The notes under the pieces were generated by a model. That model was not told where the DNA came from and made no database searches. It saw only the letters and a list, made by a program, of their open reading frames with translations. A DNA stretch of 64,000 nt from Methanocorpusculum sp. (GTDB lineage: Archaea > Halobacteriota > Methanomicrobia > Methanomicrobiales > Methanocorpusculaceae): the NCBI RefSeq assembly GCF_030655665.1, contig NZ_JAUSPQ010000003.1, positions 107,603 to 171,602 of the forward strand, given 5' to 3'. A program made the position numbers and the translations under genes. This document shows positions 1 to 8,334 of the stretch, in pieces; the first letter of the stretch is position 1, and each line of letters begins with the position of its first letter.

Positions 1-54
1 GTGAAGAAGGAGCCGCATGAGAGTCTTACGAAGGTGGTGCGGGCCGCGGAATGA
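1..54 (+). CDS. 3' end of an unidentified gene (partial)
   Basis: The first 17 codons of the window are open in frame 1 and end at a TGA at 52-54. The visible tail is short, basic and hydrophilic. It cannot be identified. A hairpin-module repeat follows within 15 bases, as it does after several other genes here, which fits the window starting inside a real gene. Codon composition is unremarkable. Confidence 0.4.
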   Translation: MKKEPHESLTKVVRAAE

Positions 55-65
55 TGTGGTATGAG

Positions 66-171
66 CGGGGACCTTTAGGTCCCTTAGCTGAGGCGGGTCG
101 GACGCAAAGCGGACGACATCAGCCGAGCAAGTTTTCGAAGGAAACTTGCGAGCAAACCGAAGGTTTGCGAC
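66..171 (+). repeat. Modular hairpin array A
   Basis: Four successive small hairpins. First GGGACC-TTTA-GGTCCC at 68-83, then a hairpin at 96-117 whose GA/GA internal loop is flanked by GGTCG and CGC arms, then GCAAGTTT...AAACTTGC near 127-148, then GCAAACC-GAA-GGTTTGC near 152-168. Linkers of the form TTAGCTGAG or TCAGCCGAG and GCGAG/GCGAC join them. Related arrays recur at about ten places in the window. They are non-coding as far as can be seen. Confidence 0.85.
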
Positions 172-205
172 TGCATACCGGGGATGAAGAGGGGGTTCAC
201 CCCCG

Positions 206-406
206 ATGAAGCAATGGTATGAGTATCCGGAATTGCGGGACAAAGAGACGCTTCTTTGGATGCTGCGGAAAGGGATGACACGGGAGGAGATCGCGGAAGT
301 GGTCGGGTGTCCCGAGTCGGCTGTGCGTACCGCGGAGAAGCGGCATACACTTCGAAAGCCCGTGATCATTATGTCTGAGGAGCTTCGGCGAAAGCTGGAA
401 CTCTAG
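206..406 (+). CDS. Small helix-turn-helix protein (66 aa)
   Basis: A 66-residue basic protein. Residues about 25-45 (GMTREEIAEVVGCPESAVR) read as a helix-turn-helix of the sigma-70 region 4 / homeodomain-like type, so DNA binding is the likely role. No further domain is present. The ATG follows a short GGGGGT-TCA-CCCCC hairpin that could limit access to the start. No clear ribosome-binding site is seen. It stands alone between two hairpin arrays, upstream of the Fic gene on the same strand. A link to Fic regulation is possible but not shown. The function is unknown. Confidence 0.6.
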   Translation: MKQWYEYPELRDKETLLWMLRKGMTREEIAEVVGCPESAVRTAEKRHTLRKPVIIMSEELRRKLEL

Positions 407-420
407 GGCTTCATTTTTTT

Positions 421-545
421 GGCGGGTTGGATGCGAAGCGGAGCGAAGCAGACGACCTTAGCGGAGGCGGAGTGAGCCGACAGGCTCGCTCTTAGCTGAG
501 CAAGTCGATAGACTTGTGAGCAAACCGAAGATTTGCGATGGTGGG
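421..545 (+). repeat. Modular hairpin array B
   Basis: Same family as the array at 66-171. It holds a GA/GA internal-loop hairpin at 425-457 (arms GGTTG/CGACC and TGC/GCA), then GAGTGAGCC-GACA-GGCTCGCTC, then GCAAGTC-GATA-GACTTG, then GCAAACC-GAA-GATTTGC. The inner arm here is TGC/GCA where array A has CGC/GCG, so both sides of the pair changed together. It occupies most of the gap between the small HTH gene and the Fic promoter. Confidence 0.85.
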
Positions 546-604
546 TTGCGACGATGTATATTGAAAAGGAGTGGGGATGAGTGGGGATAAGTATAAGATA
601 GTAA

Positions 605-641
605 ACTACTAATTTCATTATATTAGTAGTTGGTAGATTAG
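605..641 (+). promoter_or_regulatory. Candidate operator of the Fic gene
   Basis: A perfect dyad, ACTACTAAT at 605-613 and ATTAGTAGT at 622-630, lies just before the Fic start, with one more ATTAGT near 636-641. The region also contains TATA-like sequence (TATATTAG). The same ACTACTAAT nine-mer recurs in the 90-bp repeats directly after the gene. Its position on the promoter suggests a repressor site. The Fic protein's own C-terminal winged helix is the obvious candidate ligand, which is inference. Confidence 0.55.
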
Positions 642-644
642 TAT

Positions 645-1949
645 ATGGCTGATGAAAAGAGTGCTGACCGCGATATTCTCATTAAAACTGTAAGCAAACA
701 GCTCACCGGTCTGAAAGGTATACTGCCACTTGAGAAGATGGGTGAATATTATACAAAAAAGGAGTTAAAGTACCGGGTACCGAAGGATCAATGGGAAGAG
801 AACTGGGAGCTTTTAAAACTGACACGGGTATTGTTCTGCAATCATCTGCCGTATAAACCGCTGGATATCACCTATGTTCTTACGCCGGAAATCTCGCGGG
901 AACTGCATGTGTGTGACCAGAATCTCTCTACAGTTTTTTCACAGGGTAGCAAGTCTCTGGAGTCTGCAACGGAATATATTATAGAGGCTTTGTCTGATGA
1001 AGCGATCGCTTCGAGTAAGTTAGAAGGGGCTGTTACTACGGAGCTTGTAGCAAAGAATATGCTCCGAAAAAATATTCCTCCAAAGAATAAGGATGAGCAG
1101 ATGATCGTGAACAATCATCTGGCGATGCAGTTTATCCGGGGCAAGATGGATGATATGCTGACCCCTGAGTTTATCCGGGAGGTTCAGGGTATCGTGACGA
1201 AGGATACTCTACGGGATGAGGGTCAGTCAGGGGTTTTCAGGAATGTAAATGATGTGTATGTAAAAGATAAAGTGACCCACGAAGTGATTTATTACCCCCC
1301 GAATGCCGAGGAGATCGAGCCGATGATTGCCGCATTGTGCGATTTTGTGAATCATGACAGGAATTATCCAAATGATGGGGATTCATTTGTCCATCCGATT
1401 ATCGTGGGTATTGCGCTGCATTTTCTGATCGGCTACATCCATCCGTTTTATGATGGTAACGGGAGAACTGCCCGAACGCTCTTTTACTGGTATGTGTTGT
1501 CAAGGAAGTATGAGGTGTTTGCATATATTCCGATTTCGAAAATCATTCAGCAGGCACCGGCAAAATACCGGGATGCGTATCTGGCAACGGAGGAGGATGA
1601 TCTTGATCTGACGTATTTCATTTTGTATAATATCCGGTGCATCAGAAAGGCACGGGAGGCATTGATCCGTCACCTGAAGCTTGAGAGTAGCAGAAAGAGT
1701 AATGCAGAGAAGGCAATTTCTGTGTTGTCGGATGTGAGCAAGCGGCAGGCAGCCATCCTTACCTATATGGTTGAGTATAAGACAGAAGAATTTGGCATTA
1801 AGGAGATCGCAGACCGGTTTTCGGTGACGTATCAGACGGCAAGGACGGATATGATGCATCTGGCGGATTCGAAGTATCTGAGTGTAAAGAAGAAAGGGAG
1901 GGCTTTTTTTTATTCAGTGCGGCCTGAGTGGTTACAAAAAATCGACTAA
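645..1949 (+). CDS. Fic family protein with C-terminal winged helix
   Basis: A 434-residue Fic-domain protein. The catalytic loop HPFYDGNGRTAR (266-277) matches the Fic consensus HPFxDGNGRxxR, so transfer of AMP (or another NMP) to a target hydroxyl is expected. Residues 123-128 (SSKLEG) fit the (S/T)xxxE(G/N) autoinhibitory helix, which places it in the class with an N-terminal inhibitory motif. Residues about 360-430 look like a winged helix-turn-helix. This architecture is common in chromosomal Fic proteins. It sits alone, with a dyad operator at its promoter and an array of matching dyads after its stop. No separate antitoxin gene is seen. The target is unknown. Confidence 0.9.
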   Translation: MADEKSADRDILIKTVSKQLTGLKGILPLEKMGEYYTKKELKYRVPKDQWEENWELLKLTRVLFCNHLPYKPLDITYVLTPEISRELHVCDQNLSTVFSQGSKSLESATEYIIEALSDEAIASSKLEGAVTTELVAKNMLRKNIPPKNKDEQMIVNNHLAMQFIRGKMDDMLTPEFIREVQGIVTKDTLRDEGQSGVFRNVNDVYVKDKVTHEVIYYPPNAEEIEPMIAALCDFVNHDRNYPNDGDSFVHPIIVGIALHFLIGYIHPFYDGNGRTARTLFYWYVLSRKYEVFAYIPISKIIQQAPAKYRDAYLATEEDDLDLTYFILYNIRCIRKAREALIRHLKLESSRKSNAEKAISVLSDVSKRQAAILTYMVEYKTEEFGIKEIADRFSVTYQTARTDMMHLADSKYLSVKKKGRAFFYSVRPEWLQKID

Positions 1950-1954
1950 TTTTT

Positions 1955-2541
1955 TTTGAATTACTAATGAATTACTAATTTGTGTAAATTTAGTAATTGG
2001 ATACTTTTTACTTATATGCACTGAATGAGAAGGAGGAGGCAGAAGGCCAACTACTAATGAATTACTAATTTGTGTAAATTTAGTAATTGGATACTTTTCA
2101 CTCATATGCGCTGAATGAGAAGGAGGAGGCAGAAGGCCAACTACTAATAAATTACTAATTTGTGTAAATTTAGTAATTGGATACATTTTACTCATATGCA
2201 CTGATTGAGAAGGAGGAGGCAGAAGACCAACTACTAATGAATTACTAAGTTGTGTAAATTTAGTAATTGGATATATTTTACTCATATGCACTGACTGAGG
2301 AGGAGGAGGCAGAAGGCCAACTACTAATGAATTACTAAGTTGTGTAAATTTAGTAATTGGATACATTTTACTCATATGAACTGAATGGAGGGGAGGGGGG
2401 AGGGGGTAATTACTAATGAATTACTAAGTTGTGTAAATTTAGTAGTAAGCCTCATTTCCCCTTATCTGGTGTTTGGGCACATATGCGGCATATTTCCAAT
2501 TACTAATCTATTACTAATATCTGTTAAATTAGTAATTGGAC
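1955..2541. repeat. 90-bp direct repeat array carrying TACTAAT/TTAGTA dyads
   Basis: About seven iterations with a period of 90 bp. The TGTGTAAATT core falls at 1981, 2071, 2161, 2251, 2341, then about 2430 and 2521. Each unit has ATTACTAAT and TTTAGTAAT facing each other around the core, a second ACTACTAAT upstream, a CATATG, and a purine-rich AAGGAGGAGGCAGAAGG stretch. The first five are nearly identical and the last two are degenerate. The same half-site forms the dyad at the Fic promoter. No gene is supported here. The stretch 2542-2714 that follows holds only a possible TATA box (ATATAAAC) for the next gene. Confidence 0.9.
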
Positions 2542-2714
2542 CTACCTTCTTCCTGACCACCAAAAAATAGGAACGACACCCCCTCCACATACCCCCATAT
2601 AAACCTACCTTTTTTGGTAAAAATCAACAAAAACTTTACCGCTATCCATCCACCTGACCCATAATTGTATAGAGGTTGGACGGGGCCCCAACTGATCTCG
2701 GGAAAGAAAAAACC

Positions 2715-3206
2715 ATGACAGCTGATTTCATTCAGACAGCAATCTCGAAGTCCGCAAAGCGGACTTTCACCGCAGAGTTTACGAACGCCGCCGCGTATGA
2801 TGCGATCATCGCAGAAATTACGGGCGAAGACAATCCCCTCAGCCTTGCCGAGGTCGAACTCGGTAAGCAGACCTACAAGACCTATGTCGGGTACTTTGAC
2901 CCGAACACCTCCGAGATGAACGGCAAGGTCCAGGTCACAGCCTACACTCGTGCCGAGTATTCGGCAGCAATCACCGCCCTTACCGGCAGTGCGGATCTCA
3001 AGACCGCATTCGGGAACGGCGGTACCGCGGAGACCTCCGAGATCGGTACCGAAGCCACCTGGAATGTCCGCATTTCCGCAAAGCTCGGGACCGACACCTT
3101 CCAGATCAGCCTGAATCGGGAGTCGATGACCGTCTCCGGCTATGCCGACGACGCTACCATCGCCGCGGTCGATGCCTGGGCAGACACGAAGCCGGCCCTG
3201 AACTGA
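2715..3206 (+). CDS. Hypothetical protein (163 aa)
   Basis: Not recognised. The ATG at 2715 is preferred over one at 2676 because a GGGAAAG stretch lies upstream and the intervening residues look like untranslated leader. The protein is acidic, rich in Ala and Thr, and lacks a signal peptide, membrane segments and cysteines. It reads as a small soluble alpha/beta fold. Codon use is GC-rich at third positions, unlike the Fic gene before it, so it looks native to the host. A GTTGG/CCAAC hairpin precedes it. No operon partner except a possible tiny ORF after it. Confidence 0.65.
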   Translation: MTADFIQTAISKSAKRTFTAEFTNAAAYDAIIAEITGEDNPLSLAEVELGKQTYKTYVGYFDPNTSEMNGKVQVTAYTRAEYSAAITALTGSADLKTAFGNGGTAETSEIGTEATWNVRISAKLGTDTFQISLNRESMTVSGYADDATIAAVDAWADTKPALN

Positions 3207-3218
3207 GGGAGACTGGAG

Positions 3219-3338
3219 ATGCAGATCTCCAGCCGCCTTCGGAAGCTGATCCTTGTGTTCCTCGGGTTTCTCATTATGCTTTTTGGGAAGCTTGTGGAGG
3301 AGGCGGGGACCTTTAGGTCCCTCAGCCGAGCAAAGTGA
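3219..3338 (+). CDS. Possible 39-aa membrane peptide
   Basis: An ATG 13 bases after the previous stop opens 39 codons. Residues about 8-24 (KLILVFLGFLIMLFGK) form one hydrophobic segment with positive flanks, as in small membrane proteins. The last 12 codons run into a hairpin-module repeat and stop inside it. GGGAG lies a few bases before the start. It may be real and truncated or extended by the repeat, or it may be chance. Weakly supported. Confidence 0.3.
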   Translation: MQISSRLRKLILVFLGFLIMLFGKLVEEAGTFRSLSRAK

Positions 3339-3476
3339 AGCTTTGCGAGTGGGCGGGGACCTTTAGGTCCCTTAGCCGAGGCGGACCGGTCCATAGGACC
3401 GGTCTTAGCTGAGCAAATCTCTGATTTGCGACCAAGGCTTTGCCTTGCGAGCAGGTCCCCTCGGACCTGCTTTTTT
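3299..3476 (+). repeat. Modular hairpin array C
   Basis: Seven hairpins in a row: GGGACC-TTTA-GGTCCC twice, GCAAAG-TGAAG-CTTTGC, GACCGGTCC-ATA-GGACCGGTC, GCAAATC-TCT-GATTTGC, CAAGG-CTTTG-CCTTG, and a final CAGGTCC-CCTC-GGACCTG. Linkers TCAGCCGAG, TTAGCCGAG and TTAGCTGAG separate them. This is the most regular array in the window. The remaining gap to 3661 holds an AT-rich promoter region for the ABC operon. Confidence 0.9.
3450..3476 (+). terminator. Terminator-like hairpin with T run
   Basis: GCAGGTCC-CCTC-GGACCTGC is followed at once by TTTTTT. It is the last hairpin of the module array and has the form of an intrinsic terminator for the transcript from 2715. In archaea the T run alone may be sufficient. 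The hairpin may instead belong to the repeat. Confidence 0.5.
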
Positions 3477-3661
3477 CAACTGCAGTTAATACTACCAGTT
3501 CGATTTTTTTTCCATCTCCGCAGACTGCGCTCACCATCACGAAAGTCACGGATCGACCACTCATTTCAGTATTACGAATTATAAAAAGTGTATTATTTAT
3601 ATTGTACAATAATTAATATCATAACACCAATTGGGCGATACCCCAATACTCCCGGTGGAAA

Positions 3662-4663
3662 ATGACACTCAAACACAATCTCTTTCTCGAAAAACTCCTC
3701 AAAAACATCCTCCTATTCGTGGGGGCCATGTTCCTCCTCTCTATTATCGTCTTCGTCTTCTCCCGCCTTGCACCGGGTGACCCCCTTCAGGCATTCTACG
3801 GCGACGCAATAGAATCCATGACCACCTCTGAATTAGAGGCTGCACGGGTATACCTGGGGCTTGATGGTTCCATCTTCTCTCAATATATATCCTGGATCAC
3901 GCATGCATTATCCGGAAACTTTGGCATCTCTCTGCAGTACAAGATACCTGCCATGGATGTGATAGCACCTCTGATTGGCAACACCCTCATTCTGGGTCTC
4001 ACCGCCTACCTTCTTGTATTCGCGCTTGCCATCCTCCTTGCTATTGCCTGTGCCCTCCACGAAGACACCTTCTTCGACCGGCTCGTTTGCAAAATTGGTA
4101 CGATAACCTACTTCATCCCTGCCTTCTGGCTGGGTCTTGTCCTCGTTCTCATATTCAGTGTCAACCTCGGCTGGTTCCCTTCGAGCGGTGCATATGATTA
4201 CGGCATGTCAGGCAACATTCTCAACCGGATCTGGCATCTTATCCTTCCATTGACGGTAATGATCGTGACTCACATCTGGTATTACGCATACATGATCCGA
4301 AATAAACTCCTGGACGAAAACAGGAAAGACTATGTTCTTCTCGCCAAAGCGAAAGGTCTTACAAAACGTGCCATCGTCTGGAAACACTCTCTGCGAAACG
4401 TTGCCCCCACAATCATCAATCTCATGGCGATCTCTGTCCCGCATGTACTTGGCGGGACCTACATCGCAGAAGCCGTCTTCAATTATCCGGGTATCGGAAA
4501 TATGTCCGTCATAGCTGCCAAATGTCATGACTACAACCTTCTGATGTTACTGGTACTCATAACCGGGGCACTCGTCATCATAACCAGCATCGTTGCCTAT
4601 ACGATCAACGAAGTCATTGATCCCAGAATGAAAGATGCGGGAGGATCAACATGGGAGAATTAG
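3662..4663 (+). CDS. Peptide/nickel-type ABC transporter permease (DppB/NikB family)
   Basis: A 333-residue inner-membrane permease of the BPD_transp_1 family. It has an N-terminal hydrophobic helix, the RLAPGDP motif of DppB-type permeases (about residues 37-43), and about six membrane segments. The cytoplasmic EAA-type loop contains KAKGLTKRAIVWKHSLRN, which contacts the ATPases. It is the first gene of an importer operon and overlaps the second permease by 13 bases. The upstream region is AT-rich with TATA-like sequence (TTATTTATATT near 3590-3600). The substrate cannot be read from the permease. Confidence 0.92.
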   Translation: MTLKHNLFLEKLLKNILLFVGAMFLLSIIVFVFSRLAPGDPLQAFYGDAIESMTTSELEAARVYLGLDGSIFSQYISWITHALSGNFGISLQYKIPAMDVIAPLIGNTLILGLTAYLLVFALAILLAIACALHEDTFFDRLVCKIGTITYFIPAFWLGLVLVLIFSVNLGWFPSSGAYDYGMSGNILNRIWHLILPLTVMIVTHIWYYAYMIRNKLLDENRKDYVLLAKAKGLTKRAIVWKHSLRNVAPTIINLMAISVPHVLGGTYIAEAVFNYPGIGNMSVIAAKCHDYNLLMLLVLITGALVIITSIVAYTINEVIDPRMKDAGGSTWEN

Positions 4664-5556
4664 ATTCCTCCCTGTTCGAGATCGTCGGTCCGGATTACCG
4701 GACCTGGGAACAACCCGAGCAAAAACCTTCGCTCCTCTTTAAACTCAAACAACTTCCCTGGATCCCGATCGTCATCCTCTCCGCAATCGTTCTCGGATGT
4801 ATCTTTGCAAACTTTATCAGCAACCATGATCCCTCGATGTATTATCTCAACCACCTCAATGAAGCCCCGAACAGTGAATTCTATTTCGGAACGGACTCGC
4901 TTGGCCGGGATATCTACTCTCTCATCTGGTACGGCGGCCGGACCTCACTTCTCGTCGGTCTTCTAGGAACGGCTATGATCACGATACTCGGCATCACCTA
5001 CGGATGTGTTAACGGTACTGCAGGAACATCCGGCGATATGATCATGCAGCGTTTCGTAGAACTTTTTCACAGCATCCCGACCATTCTTCTGGCGATACTG
5101 CTGATAGCCATTATGGGAACACAGAATATCCTTACCATTTCCGTCGTTATCGCAATAACCGGCTGGTTTGCTCTTGCGAGAATCGTCAGGAGTGAAGTCA
5201 GGCAGATACGCAATAACGAATACGTCCTCGCCGCAAAGTCGATGGGGTCGAGTTTCGGGCATCTTGTCAGGGTCCATCTGATCCCGAATATCATTCCCGC
5301 GATCATGTTCGTCGTCGTATCCAGCATAAGTGCCTGTATCACCATGGAAGCTACCTTAAGTTTCCTTGGTCTCGGTCTTCCCCTTGATATCCTCTCGTGG
5401 GGCAGTATGCTCTCACTTGCCAACAGGGCGCTCCTCCTCAATACCTGGTGGGTCATCATCATTCCTGGACTGTTTCTGGTCGTGACCCTCTCCTGTATTA
5501 CGACGATCGCCAATTGTTTCCGGAAAGAAACAAACAAACGACCCAACAGATTATAA
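4651..5556 (+). CDS. Peptide/nickel-type ABC transporter permease (DppC/NikC family)
   Basis: A 301-residue permease that pairs with the DppB-type protein before it. It has the family hallmark FGTDSLGRDIYS (about residues 76-87), about six membrane helices, and an EAA loop with AAKSMGSSFGHLVRVHLIPN. Translation is probably coupled, since its ATG lies inside the end of the previous gene. Length and order match Opp/Dpp/Nik importers. A 128-bp AT-rich gap then separates it from the binding-protein gene, which may therefore have its own promoter. Confidence 0.92.
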   Translation: MGELDSSLFEIVGPDYRTWEQPEQKPSLLFKLKQLPWIPIVILSAIVLGCIFANFISNHDPSMYYLNHLNEAPNSEFYFGTDSLGRDIYSLIWYGGRTSLLVGLLGTAMITILGITYGCVNGTAGTSGDMIMQRFVELFHSIPTILLAILLIAIMGTQNILTISVVIAITGWFALARIVRSEVRQIRNNEYVLAAKSMGSSFGHLVRVHLIPNIIPAIMFVVVSSISACITMEATLSFLGLGLPLDILSWGSMLSLANRALLLNTWWVIIIPGLFLVVTLSCITTIANCFRKETNKRPNRL

Positions 5557-5584
5557 CTCCCAAAATATTACTTTTTTATAAATA

Positions 5585-5631
5585 TGTAATATTTATATCA
5601 TATAGAATACAGATTAGTAACGTCTATTACA
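5585..5631. promoter_or_regulatory. AT-rich promoter region with inverted TGTAATA/TATTACA
   Basis: TGTAATA at 5585-5591 faces TATTACA at 5625-5631. A further ATTAC lies just upstream near 5566. The region contains several TATA-like sequences (ATATTTATATC) and precedes the substrate-binding protein gene. Spaced inverted repeats of this sort are seen at metal-regulator operators, but this exact pattern is not one I can assign to a known regulator. Confidence 0.3.
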
Positions 5632-5735
5632 TATTAATTTTAAAATTCGTATGATCTGAAGATGTCTGCGATGAAAGATCGGATGTGTGTATAGGAAAAA
5701 TCACGAGTATTATCTCGCTTATGGAAAAATCAACT

Positions 5736-7310
5736 ATGACTAACAAACGTACTGTGGCTATTTTTGCACTCTGTATCTGTGCGGCATTGCTCCTGACTTT
5801 TTGTGCAGGATGTACAAACACTTCTGATTCGGGCAATACAGACATGAGTAATACGCTCGTGTATGCCGGAGAATCCGAAGACACGATCAACCCGCTTTTG
5901 AACAACCATGAGGAACTTCCCGATCTCATCTTTTCCGGACTGATGAAGTATTCCGGGGATGGAACGCCGGTCGTAGATTTAGCCGAGAGTTATACCTATG
6001 ACCCGAATACCATGGTCTATACCTTCCACCTCAGAAAAGGGGTGACCTGGCATGACGGCGAGCCGTTCACCGCTGATGATGTTGTATTCACCTATGACAC
6101 CTTAGTGAATAATGAGAGGCTTTCTGCAAGTATAACCAGCAACTATCAGGATATCGAGAGCATAACTGCGCCGGATGACTACACGGTTGTCATAAAGATG
6201 AAGGACTTCAATGCGGCGATGCCCGGGTACTTCACGATCGGCATCATCCCGAAACATCTTCTGGAAGGAAAAGACATCAACACCGACACGTTCAACCAGA
6301 ACCCTGTCGGTACTGGAAGATATAAATTCGTTGAATGGGATACTGCCGGCGGTATGATCGTTCTTGAGAAGAACACGGCGTATTATGGTAAGATCCCTAA
6401 CATTGATCGGGTCATCTACAAGACCGTCTCGGTTGAGAGCACCAAAGCAACGATGCTTATGACCGGAGAGGCAGATCTTGCCTGGCTGAATGCAAACTAC
6501 GCAAAAACCTTTAGAAACAATGATAAATATAAGAACATCGATTTCAAGACCGCGGATTATCGCGGGATGTCTATGGACATGGCCACCGATTTCTGGCAGA
6601 AAAACGGTGATTCTATCGGTGTTCTCAACTATGCGATCGACAAGGACGCAGTAGTAAAGAGCGTGCTTGACGGCAGAGGATTCGCGGCATACAGTCCGAT
6701 CCAGTGCAATGAATATGGAGGAAACACGGCGGCAGATATCTACTCCTACGATCTGACGAAGTTTGCCGACGAGATGGCAAAACTCGGCTGGGTCAAAGGA
6801 AGCGACGGTATCTACGAGCGGAACGGTGAAAAGTTCCACTTCACGATCCAGACCCGTGAATATGAAGAAGAGCGTGTCGATATCGCCAACCTCTGTTCCC
6901 AGATGCTGAAAGAAGCAGGCGTCGATATGGAAGTCGTTCTTGTTACGAGATTCGACTGGAAGCTTGGATACAACGGTTTCCTCGCCGGATACGCAGCACA
7001 GTTCGATCCGGATATGAGCTATTCGAATTATGTGACTGGTGCATCCGGGAACACAATGTCCTACTCCAATCCTCAAGTAGACGCACTGCTTGAAGCCGGA
7101 CGTCATGAAACCGATGACGCGAAACGTCACACGATCTATGGAGATTTTGAGGTCGCATACGCGGAGGATCCGGGTATCGTTCTTGTATCGTACCTTGACG
7201 GAAATTATGTGAGCATCAATGGATTATCCGGTCTTGACACAACAAGAGTTCTCGGTCACCACGCAGTTGGTGTGATGTGGAATATTGAGAATTGGACACT
7301 CAACAAATAA
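5736..7310 (+). CDS. ABC transporter substrate-binding lipoprotein (SBP_bac_5 family)
   Basis: Family 5 extracellular solute-binding protein, about 525 residues. The N-terminus has a basic start, a hydrophobic stretch and a lipobox ending FCAGC, so the mature protein should be anchored outside by a lipid-modified cysteine near residue 26. Starts at 5721 and 5685 are alternatives. The one at 5736 gives the most normal signal length. Residues after about 90 contain the family pattern FHLRKGVTWHDGEPFTADDV. It would capture oligopeptides, nickel chelates or similar ligands and deliver them to the permeases. It lies between permease and ATPase genes. Confidence 0.9.
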   Translation: MTNKRTVAIFALCICAALLLTFCAGCTNTSDSGNTDMSNTLVYAGESEDTINPLLNNHEELPDLIFSGLMKYSGDGTPVVDLAESYTYDPNTMVYTFHLRKGVTWHDGEPFTADDVVFTYDTLVNNERLSASITSNYQDIESITAPDDYTVVIKMKDFNAAMPGYFTIGIIPKHLLEGKDINTDTFNQNPVGTGRYKFVEWDTAGGMIVLEKNTAYYGKIPNIDRVIYKTVSVESTKATMLMTGEADLAWLNANYAKTFRNNDKYKNIDFKTADYRGMSMDMATDFWQKNGDSIGVLNYAIDKDAVVKSVLDGRGFAAYSPIQCNEYGGNTAADIYSYDLTKFADEMAKLGWVKGSDGIYERNGEKFHFTIQTREYEEERVDIANLCSQMLKEAGVDMEVVLVTRFDWKLGYNGFLAGYAAQFDPDMSYSNYVTGASGNTMSYSNPQVDALLEAGRHETDDAKRHTIYGDFEVAYAEDPGIVLVSYLDGNYVSINGLSGLDTTRVLGHHAVGVMWNIENWTLNK

Positions 7311-7317
7311 TTTTTTT

Positions 7318-8334
7318 ATGGATCCGCTTTTACAACTCGAAAACCTGTCGGTGAGTTTTACTACCCCTGATGGGAAAGTCCAGGCCGTGAGAGACGTCAG
7401 TCTGGAACTAAACAAGGGCGAGATTCTAGCTATTGTTGGAGAGTCCGGATGCGGAAAGACCGTGATGTGCCAGTCGGTGATGAAACTCCTGCCGAAAAAT
7501 GCGATCATTGAATCTGGAAAGATCATTGCAGACGGTACGGATATCACGGATTTCAGCGAGAAAAAAATGCGGAAACTCCGGGGGACTCTCTTATCGATGG
7601 TCTTCCAGGATCCGATGACGACGCTGAATCCGACAATGCCGATCGGAAAACAGATCACCGAGGCTATCCTTAAGCACCGAAAGGTGAGTAAGGAAGAGGC
7701 AAAACAACGGGCCATCGCCCTCTTAGAGCTTATCGGGATCGATAATCCGGTTGAGAGATATTCCCTTCAGCCGCATTTCTTTTCAGGAGGTATGCGGCAG
7801 AGGTGCGTTCTTGCTATAGCTCTTGCTTCGGAACCGAAGATCCTTTTTGCCGATGAACCGACAACTTCGCTCGATGTTACGGTCCAGGCGAAGATTTTGG
7901 ATCTCCTGCTCGACATCCGGGACAAGACCGGGATCTCGATCGTGTTCATCAGTCATGATCTTGGCGTGGTCGCACGTATCGCGGACCGTGTTGCGGTCAT
8001 GTATGCAGGAAAGATCGTAGAGATCGGGACTGCCGAAGAGGTCTTTTATGATCCCCGTCATCCCTATACCTGGGGTTTGATGCGGGCACTTCCATCTCTT
8101 GCAAAGGAGGGGCAGCCCCTCCGTCCCATCCCCGGCATGCCGCCGCTGATGGTGAATCCTCCTCCGGGAGATGCCTTTGCAATCCGGAATGAGTATGCAA
8201 TGAAGATCGATTATGATATGATGCCCCCGCTGATTGCGGTTTCGCCAACGCATTCTGCCGCCACGTGGCTGCTCGATGAACGGGCCCCAGAGGTCACTCC
8301 GCCGATCTCTCTCAAATCCGAGCGTGCCGCATGA
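7318..8334 (+). CDS. ABC transporter ATPase (DppD/NikD family)
   Basis: Starts at the ATG seven bases after the binding-protein stop (338 aa). It has Walker A GESGCGKT, signature FSGGMRQR, Walker B ILFADEPTTSLD and the switch ISHDLG. The C-terminal oligo_HPY region is recognisable (HPYTWGLMRALPSL). The four cysteines usual in this tail are replaced by Asp285, Asn291, Asp298 and Thr316, while the surrounding spacing is kept. It overlaps the next ATPase gene by four bases (ATGA). It energises import at the inner face of the membrane. Confidence 0.92.
   Translation: MDPLLQLENLSVSFTTPDGKVQAVRDVSLELNKGEILAIVGESGCGKTVMCQSVMKLLPKNAIIESGKIIADGTDITDFSEKKMRKLRGTLLSMVFQDPMTTLNPTMPIGKQITEAILKHRKVSKEEAKQRAIALLELIGIDNPVERYSLQPHFFSGGMRQRCVLAIALASEPKILFADEPTTSLDVTVQAKILDLLLDIRDKTGISIVFISHDLGVVARIADRVAVMYAGKIVEIGTAEEVFYDPRHPYTWGLMRALPSLAKEGQPLRPIPGMPPLMVNPPPGDAFAIRNEYAMKIDYDMMPPLIAVSPTHSAATWLLDERAPEVTPPISLKSERAA

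Noticed and set aside
1932..2375. Minus-strand ORF of five near-identical 30-residue repeats
   Set aside because: The 90-bp DNA repeat keeps frame by its length alone. There is no start context, and the DNA dyads explain the conservation better than a protein.
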